Below are positions 59,232 to 64,000 of a stretch of 64,000 nucleotides of DNA, piece after piece (position 1 is the stretch's first letter; every line of letters starts with the position of its first letter). The stretch comes from Burkholderiaceae bacterium (GTDB lineage: Bacteria; Pseudomonadota; Gammaproteobacteria; Burkholderiales; Burkholderiaceae_C), in NCBI GenBank assembly GCA_004323695.1, contig SCRU01000110.1:54213-118212 (forward strand). The letters are read 5' to 3'. The notes under the pieces are model-generated. The model saw nothing but the letters and a program-made list of their open reading frames with translations, ran no database searches and was not told where the DNA came from. The position numbers were made by a program, and so were the translations under genes.

Positions 59232-60407
59232 ATGACCTCAGCCGTAATCGTTTCCACCGCCCGCACCCCGCTTGCCAAGAGCTGGAAAGGCTCGTTCAAC
59301 ATGACGCATGGCGCGACCCTCGGTGGCCACGCCGTGCAGCACGCGATCAGCAGGGCCGGCATTGAGCCCGGCGAAGTCGACGATGTGATCATGGGCTGCG
59401 CCACCCCCGAAGGTGCCACGGGCTCCAACATCGCTCGCCAGATCGCGCTGCGCGCGGGTTGCCCGGTGACGGTGTCGGGTACCACGGTGAACCGCTTTTG
59501 CTCGTCCGGACTGCAGACCATCGCGCTGGCGGCGCAGCGCATCATCGCGGGCGAAGCCGACGTGTTCGTGGCCGGCGGCGTCGAGAGCATCTCGTGCGTG
59601 CAGAACGAAGCCAATCGCCACATGATTACCGACCCGTGGCTGGTCAAGAACAAGCCCGAGATCTACTGGAACATGCTGCAAACAGCCGAGCAGGTCGCCA
59701 AGCGCTACAACATTGGCCGCGACGCGATGGACGAGTACGGTGCCATCAGCCAGCAAAAAGCCACGGCAGGGCTGGCAGCAGGCGTGTTCACGGCCGAAAT
59801 TGCTCCCATCACCGTCACGGCAGGCGTGGCGGACCCGGTCATGGGTCTGCGCACCAAGGAGGTCACCGTCACCAATGACGAAGGCATCCGCGCCGGCACC
59901 ACCAAGGAAGGCATCAGCGGCATCAAGCCCGCGATTCCCGGCGGTGTGATCGCGGCCGGTAACGCGAGCCAGTTTTCCGACGGCGCCGGCGCCTGTGTAC
60001 TGATGAATGAATCCCTGGCCGAGAAAAAGGGACTCAAGCCGCTGGGCCGCTTCCTGGGTTTTGCGGTGGCCGGTTGCGAGCCCGACGAGATGGGGATCGG
60101 CCCCGTTTTTGCGATTCCCAAGGTACTGGCACGCCTGGGCCTGAAGATTGGCGACATCGACCTGTGGGAACTGAACGAAGCGTTCGCCGTGCAGGTCATC
60201 TACTGCCGCGACAAGCTCGGCATCCCGAACGACCGCCTGAATGTCAACGGCGGCGCCATCGCCGTCGGCCACCCGTATGGCGTGACCGGCCAGCGCCTGA
60301 CCGGCCATGCGCTGATCGAGGGCAAGCGCCGCAATGCCAAGCGCGTTTGCGTGACCATGTGCATTGGCGGGGGCATGGGCGCGGCGGGCGTTTTCGAGGT
60401 GCTGTGA
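59232..60407 (+). CDS. acetyl-CoA C-acyltransferase (thiolase)
   Basis: 391 residues, 18 bp after the HD gene. Catalytic Cys90 in [14 protein letters not shown], His in [17 protein letters not shown], Cys in [14 protein letters not shown]. Degradative thiolase; it releases acetyl-CoA at the end of each beta-oxidation turn. Length and motifs are normal. Confidence 0.95.
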   Translation: MTSAVIVSTARTPLAKSWKGSFNMTHGATLGGHAVQHAISRAGIEPGEVDDVIMGCATPEGATGSNIARQIALRAGCPVTVSGTTVNRFCSSGLQTIALAAQRIIAGEADVFVAGGVESISCVQNEANRHMITDPWLVKNKPEIYWNMLQTAEQVAKRYNIGRDAMDEYGAISQQKATAGLAAGVFTAEIAPITVTAGVADPVMGLRTKEVTVTNDEGIRAGTTKEGISGIKPAIPGGVIAAGNASQFSDGAGACVLMNESLAEKKGLKPLGRFLGFAVAGCEPDEMGIGPVFAIPKVLARLGLKIGDIDLWELNEAFAVQVIYCRDKLGIPNDRLNVNGGAIAVGHPYGVTGQRLTGHALIEGKRRNAKRVCVTMCIGGGMGAAGVFEVL

Positions 60408-60423
60408 GGCGCGGCGCTCCGGG

Positions 60424-60480
60424 TTTCATAGCTGCACGTATAGACGGGACCTGGGCTGGTGGCAGTTTTCGTTGAAATAC
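60424..60480 (+). repeat. interspersed repeat, family 1, intergenic copy before the acyl-CoA dehydrogenase gene
   Basis: TAGCTG, 18 bases (CACGTATAGACGGGACCT), GGGCTGGTGGC, then AGTTTTCG. It ends directly at the start codon of the dehydrogenase gene, which has no recognisable ribosome site, so the element forms the leader of that gene. Confidence 0.65.
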
Positions 60481-60481
60481 C

Positions 60482-62314
60482 ATGTCTCTTCGCTCTACTC
60501 TCGATTTCCTGATTTATGACTGGCTGGGTGCCGCTTCGCTGAACCAGCGCGAACGCTTCGCCGACCATTCGCGCGAGACCTTCGACGCCGTGCTCGACAC
60601 CTGCGAGCGCATCGCGCGCGAAAAGTACGCGCCGTTCAACCGCACCGTCGACACCCAGGAGCCGCGTTTCGATGGCGAGAAGGTGATCCTGCCGCAGGCC
60701 ACGCACGATGCGCACAAGGCGTTTGTCGAATCCGGCATGATGAGCGCCGCGCAGGACTACGACATCGGCGGCATGCAGTTGCCGTATACGGTGCAGTCCG
60801 CTGCCAACAGCTTTTTCGCGATGGCCTCCGTCAGCATCGGCTCGAACATGCTGACCAGCGGCAACGCGAACCTGCTGATGGTGCACGGCACCGGGATGCA
60901 GAAGGAAGTTTTCGCGAAAAACGAGTTTTCGGGTCGTTGGGCCGGCACCATGTGCCTGTCGGAACCACAGGCCGGCTCCAGCCTGAGTGATGTCGCTACC
61001 CGGGCGGTGCCGGATGGCCCGGATTACCAGCAAGACCCGCTCGGTCCGCGCTACCGCCTCACCGGCAACAAGATGTGGATCTCCTCGGGCGACCACGAAT
61101 TGACCGAGAATATCGTGCATATCGTGCTCGCCAAGATTCCAGGCGAGAACGGCAGGCTGGTGCCGGGCACGCGCGGCATCTCGCTGTTCATCGTGCCCAA
61201 GAAGATGGTGGACACCAAAAGCGAGCTGACCGGCGAGCGCAATGACGTGGCCCTGGCCGGCCTGAATCACAAGCTGGGCTGGCGAGGCACCACCAACACG
61301 CTGCTGAATTTCGGCGAGGGCAAGTTCAAGCCGCAAGGCAAGGGCGGGGCCATCGGCTACCTGGTGGGCCAGCCCGGCAAGGGACTGCATTGCATGTTCC
61401 ACATGATGAACGAGGCGCGCATCGGCGTCGGCATGGCGGCCACCATGCTGGGCATGGCGGGCTACCACGCCTCGCTGGAGTATGCGAAAACCCGGCCCCA
61501 GGGCCGGCCCCTGGGCATCGACGGCAAGGACGCGAGCCGGCCGCAGATCCGCATCATCGAGCACGCCGACGTGCGGCGCATGCTGCTGGCGCAGAAGGCG
61601 TACTGTGAAGGCGCGCTGGCGCTGGAACTGTATTGCGCGCGGCTGGTCGACGAGCAGCGCACCGGGTCGCCCGAGGCGGCCGATGAAGCACGGCTGCTGC
61701 TGGAGGTGCTGACGCCGATCGCCAAGAGCTGGCCCAGCGAATGGTGCCTGGAGGCCAATTCGCTGGCGATCCAGGTGCATGGCGGCTACGGCTACACGCG
61801 CGACTTTCCGGTCGAGCAGTACTGGCGCGACAACCGCCTGAACATGATCCACGAAGGCACGCACGGCATCCAGGCGACGGATCTGCTGGGCCGCAAGGTG
61901 CTGATGGAGGATGGCCGCGGCCTGCAGCTGCTCGCGCAGCGCATCGGGCAGACTGTGGTGCGCGCCGCGAAAGTTCCCGAACTGGCGGAGCACGCCAGCG
62001 CACTGGCGCAGGCGCTGAAGCAGGTTAGCAGCGCGACCCAGGCCGCATGGTCAACCGGCCAGCCTACCGACGCCCTGGCCAACGCGGTGCCCTATATGCA
62101 GGCCTTTGGCCACACCGTGCTGGCCTGGCTGTGGCTGGACGTGGCGCGTGCCGCGCTGCAGACGGACGCTTCCAGATCCGTGGCTTCCACCGCAGGCCAG
62201 TTGGGGGCTGCGCGCTATTTTTATCACTATGAACTACCGAAGATTGCGGCCTGGCTCCAGGTGGTGCAAGAGCGCGACCTGACCTGCGCGAGTCTGGCCG
62301 AAGATGCTTTCTGA
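60482..62314 (+). CDS. acyl-CoA dehydrogenase (large, DmdC/FadE-like)
   Basis: 610 residues. FAD/substrate motifs: WAGTMCLSEPQAGSSLSDVA, TGNKMWISSGDHELTENIVH, HMMNEARIGVGMAATMLGMA, GGYGYTRDFPVEQYWRDNRL, and the catalytic-Glu segment MIHEGTHGIQATDLLGRK; plus a C-terminal domain of about 130 residues found in the acyl-CoA dehydrogenases of 590-610 residues that include methylthiopropionyl-CoA dehydrogenase. First step of beta-oxidation. No ribosome site is visible at the ATG because a repeat abuts it. Confidence 0.93.
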   Translation: MSLRSTLDFLIYDWLGAASLNQRERFADHSRETFDAVLDTCERIAREKYAPFNRTVDTQEPRFDGEKVILPQATHDAHKAFVESGMMSAAQDYDIGGMQLPYTVQSAANSFFAMASVSIGSNMLTSGNANLLMVHGTGMQKEVFAKNEFSGRWAGTMCLSEPQAGSSLSDVATRAVPDGPDYQQDPLGPRYRLTGNKMWISSGDHELTENIVHIVLAKIPGENGRLVPGTRGISLFIVPKKMVDTKSELTGERNDVALAGLNHKLGWRGTTNTLLNFGEGKFKPQGKGGAIGYLVGQPGKGLHCMFHMMNEARIGVGMAATMLGMAGYHASLEYAKTRPQGRPLGIDGKDASRPQIRIIEHADVRRMLLAQKAYCEGALALELYCARLVDEQRTGSPEAADEARLLLEVLTPIAKSWPSEWCLEANSLAIQVHGGYGYTRDFPVEQYWRDNRLNMIHEGTHGIQATDLLGRKVLMEDGRGLQLLAQRIGQTVVRAAKVPELAEHASALAQALKQVSSATQAAWSTGQPTDALANAVPYMQAFGHTVLAWLWLDVARAALQTDASRSVASTAGQLGAARYFYHYELPKIAAWLQVVQERDLTCASLAEDAF

Positions 62315-62541
62315 TGGGATTTTTCAAGGCATCCAATCACATGCCTCCCAAAACGATCGCGCGACTGCAGGCGCTGATCTGGGTGCTGATCTACGGTGGG
62401 CTGCTGACCCTGGTGCTCGGCCTGTCAACACGGCGCTTCGATGGCTCGCTGGGATGGCGGCTGATGGTCGCGGGCGCAGCCGTGGCAGCGGCAGGCGTCG
62501 TGCTGATCTACGTTCGCTCGCGACTGCATGAAGACCGATGA
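62314..62541 (+). CDS. small two-helix membrane protein
   Basis: 75 residues; its ATG shares one base with the dehydrogenase stop (TGATG), indicating coupled translation. Two hydrophobic segments (IWVLIYGGLLTLVLGLST and GWRLMVAGAAVAAAGVVLIY) separated by a short basic turn. No family is recognised. Probably a membrane-anchored accessory protein of the same operon. Confidence 0.7.
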   Translation: MGFFKASNHMPPKTIARLQALIWVLIYGGLLTLVLGLSTRRFDGSLGWRLMVAGAAVAAAGVVLIYVRSRLHEDR

Positions 62542-62589
62542 AGCACCCACGCCGAGATGGCGCACATTCGTAACACACCGGAGATCCGT

Positions 62590-63381
62590 ATGACCCGCAC
62601 CGTCCAACAACTTTTCGACCTCAAGGGAAAAAATGCGCTCGTGACCGGAGGCTCGCGCGGCCTGGGCCTGCAAATGGCGTTTGCGCTGGGCGAGGCCGGC
62701 GCGCGCGTCATGCTGAGTTCGCGCAAGGCGGAAGACCTGGAAGTGGCCGTGGCCGACCTGCAGGCCGCCGGCATCGACGCGCGCTGGATCGCGGCGGACT
62801 GCGCCAAAGAGGCCGACATCCGCCGCCTGGGCGACGAGACCTTGCAGCGCATGGGCGCGATCGACATCCTGGTGAACAACGCGGGCGCCGCCTGGGGCGC
62901 GCCGGCCGAAGACCATCCCGTGGAGGCCTGGGACAAGGTGATGAACCTGAATATCCGCGGCTACTTCATCCTGAGCCAGCATGTCGCCAAGGCCAGCATG
63001 ATCCCTCGAAAATCGGGCCGCATCATCAACCTTGCCTCGATCGCGGGCCTGGGCGGGAATCCGCCCGAGATGCAGACGATTGCCTACAACACCTCCAAGG
63101 GCGCGGTGATCAACTTCACGCGCGCGCTGGGCGCCGAATGGGGCAAGTACAACATCACCGTGAACGCCATCTGCCCGGGCTTCTTCCCGAGCAAGATGAC
63201 GCAGGGCACGCTCAAGGCGCTGGGCGAGGAGAAGCTGGCGGCGCACGCGCCGCTGCACCGCCTGGGCGACAGCGAAGACCTCAAGGGTCTGACGCTGCTG
63301 TACGCCTCGGACGCGGGCAAGCACATCACCGGCCAGTGGCTGGCGGTGGACGGCGGCGTCTCCATCGTGGCGGGCGGCTGA
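62590..63381 (+). CDS. short-chain dehydrogenase/reductase
   Basis: 263 residues from the ATG at 62590 (GGAG 6-9 nt upstream), preferred over the ATG at 62557. Cofactor motif VTGGSRGLGLQMAFALGEAG, NNAGAAWG, catalytic Ser in IINLASIAGLGG and Y-x-x-x-K in IAYNTSKGAVINF, C-terminal VNAICPGFFPSKMT. Classical SDR, FabG/gluconate dehydrogenase-like. In this operon it could act on 3-hydroxyacyl-CoA or an alcohol intermediate. Confidence 0.93.
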   Translation: MTRTVQQLFDLKGKNALVTGGSRGLGLQMAFALGEAGARVMLSSRKAEDLEVAVADLQAAGIDARWIAADCAKEADIRRLGDETLQRMGAIDILVNNAGAAWGAPAEDHPVEAWDKVMNLNIRGYFILSQHVAKASMIPRKSGRIINLASIAGLGGNPPEMQTIAYNTSKGAVINFTRALGAEWGKYNITVNAICPGFFPSKMTQGTLKALGEEKLAAHAPLHRLGDSEDLKGLTLLYASDAGKHITGQWLAVDGGVSIVAGG

Positions 63382-63394
63382 GCAGGTGTCCTTC

Positions 63395-63823
63395 ATGAAC
63401 TTTGGCGTCGAGGTTCCGTTCGTCACGCATCTCGGTTTCGAACTGGCGTTGTTCGAGGGCGGGCATTCCGAACTGCGCTACGAGGCGCGGCCGGAGCATC
63501 TCAACTCGTTCGACGTCACGCATGGCGGTGCCAGCATGACCCTGCTCGATGTGACCATGGCGGTGGCGGCGCGCAGCGTGCAAAAAGACATGGGCGTGGT
63601 CACGATCGAGATGAAAACCAGCTTCATGCAGCCGGCGCGCGGGCCGCTCACGGCCAAGGGCCGCCTGATGCACCGCACCGCCACCATGGCGTTCACCGAA
63701 GCCACGGTGTTCGACGCCCACGGGCGTGCCTGCGCGCACGCGACGGGCACCTTCAAGTACGTCAAGCGGCTGCCCGTTGGCGTCAAGAGCAGCCACGCCC
63801 TGAACGTGATTGCCACGGACTGA
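63395..63823 (+). CDS. hot-dog thioesterase, PaaI-like
   Basis: 142 residues from the ATG at 63395 (AGG 8-10 nt upstream); a GTG at 63386 has no ribosome site. Motif HLNSFDVTHGGASMTLLDVT then MAVAARS, with H-G-G and the following Asp of the PaaI/4HBT catalytic site; VVTIEMKTSFMQPARGPLTA. Hydrolyses an acyl-CoA, perhaps relieving CoA sequestration in the pathway. Last gene of the group. Confidence 0.9.
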   Translation: MNFGVEVPFVTHLGFELALFEGGHSELRYEARPEHLNSFDVTHGGASMTLLDVTMAVAARSVQKDMGVVTIEMKTSFMQPARGPLTAKGRLMHRTATMAFTEATVFDAHGRACAHATGTFKYVKRLPVGVKSSHALNVIATD

Positions 63824-63864
63824 GGGGCTTTAATTGAGCTTTTTTGTCAATGAAGACGACCTTT

Positions 63865-63890
63865 CGTCATTCCCGCGAAGGCGCACTGCT
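63865..63890 (+). repeat. REP-like fragment in the terminal intergenic region
   Basis: TCGTCATTCCCGCGAAGGCG at 63867-63886 matches the left half of a common proteobacterial intergenic repeat (GTCATTCCCGCG...). The right half is degenerate. No gene is visible in 63824-64000. Confidence 0.5.
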
Positions 63891-64000
63891 GTCCGGAATC
63901 AAATGGGCGTCCCCGTCCAAGTGCTTGCTGTGCAAGGCGAATTGGGGTGGGCCGGGCGTTGGCGACTTGAAATGACTGTATGAGCGCTCGGCTGCAGGGC

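Overview
The window is high-GC DNA from a betaproteobacterium, most likely a member of the Comamonadaceae (Burkholderiales). This rests on the gene orders dapC-dapD-pilU-dapE-prmB and smc-zipA-ligA, on protein-level similarity recalled from that family, and on short interspersed repeats of types I recall from those genomes. No database search was possible, so the taxonomic call is inference.

Bases 1-5079 are the right-hand end of an integrated element that continues past the left edge. All its genes lie on the minus strand: a P4-type tyrosine integrase, a HigB/HigA-like toxin-antitoxin pair, a 246-residue protein of unknown function, an AlpA-like DNA-binding protein, a small unknown protein, and a primase-helicase with PriCT-2 and D5-type features whose reading frame runs off the window. 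The element ends in a duplicated 3' portion of a tRNA-Lys gene, followed by that tRNA's terminator, so the intact tRNA should lie left of the window.

Bases 5080-16650 are chromosomal: a methyltransferase, a MaoC hydratase, an EthD-like protein, then a minus-strand cluster for lysine/diaminopimelate synthesis (dapC, dapD, dapE) with pilU, prmB and an ABC-F translation factor, followed by a RidA protein and two small exported proteins. Bases 16693-24104 are a five-gene efflux operon (outer-membrane factor, adaptor, RND pump, response regulator, sensor kinase) in which every junction is a 4-nt ATGA overlap. A DUF347 membrane protein and a PAP2 phosphatase follow.

Bases 25915-49348 hold housekeeping genes: smc-zipA-ligA, a glycosyltransferase, an SDR, peptide deformylase, a decayed cysteine-synthase remnant beside a DUF6356 gene, an Lrp regulator, glnD-map, purL, and a minus-strand redox/envelope operon selO-msrB-yciB-bolA with a parvulin downstream. 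Bases 49478-63823 form a plus-strand fatty-acid module: an acyl-CoA ligase, a liv-type ABC importer, then a fadB-like protein, an HD protein, a thiolase, an acyl-CoA dehydrogenase, a small membrane protein, an SDR and a thioesterase. Together these could import, activate and beta-oxidise a carboxylic acid.

The most unusual signal is a set of short interspersed repeats lying inside the reading frames of conserved genes without breaking them. One family has the form TAGCTG-N18-GGGCT-NNN-GGC with the same spacing in seven copies: in-frame in the ABC-F gene, prmB, dapE, ligA and purL, and intergenic after ridA and before the acyl-CoA dehydrogenase. Two other repeat types add in-frame segments to LigA and PurL. 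This resembles the protein-coding palindromic elements known from Rickettsia.
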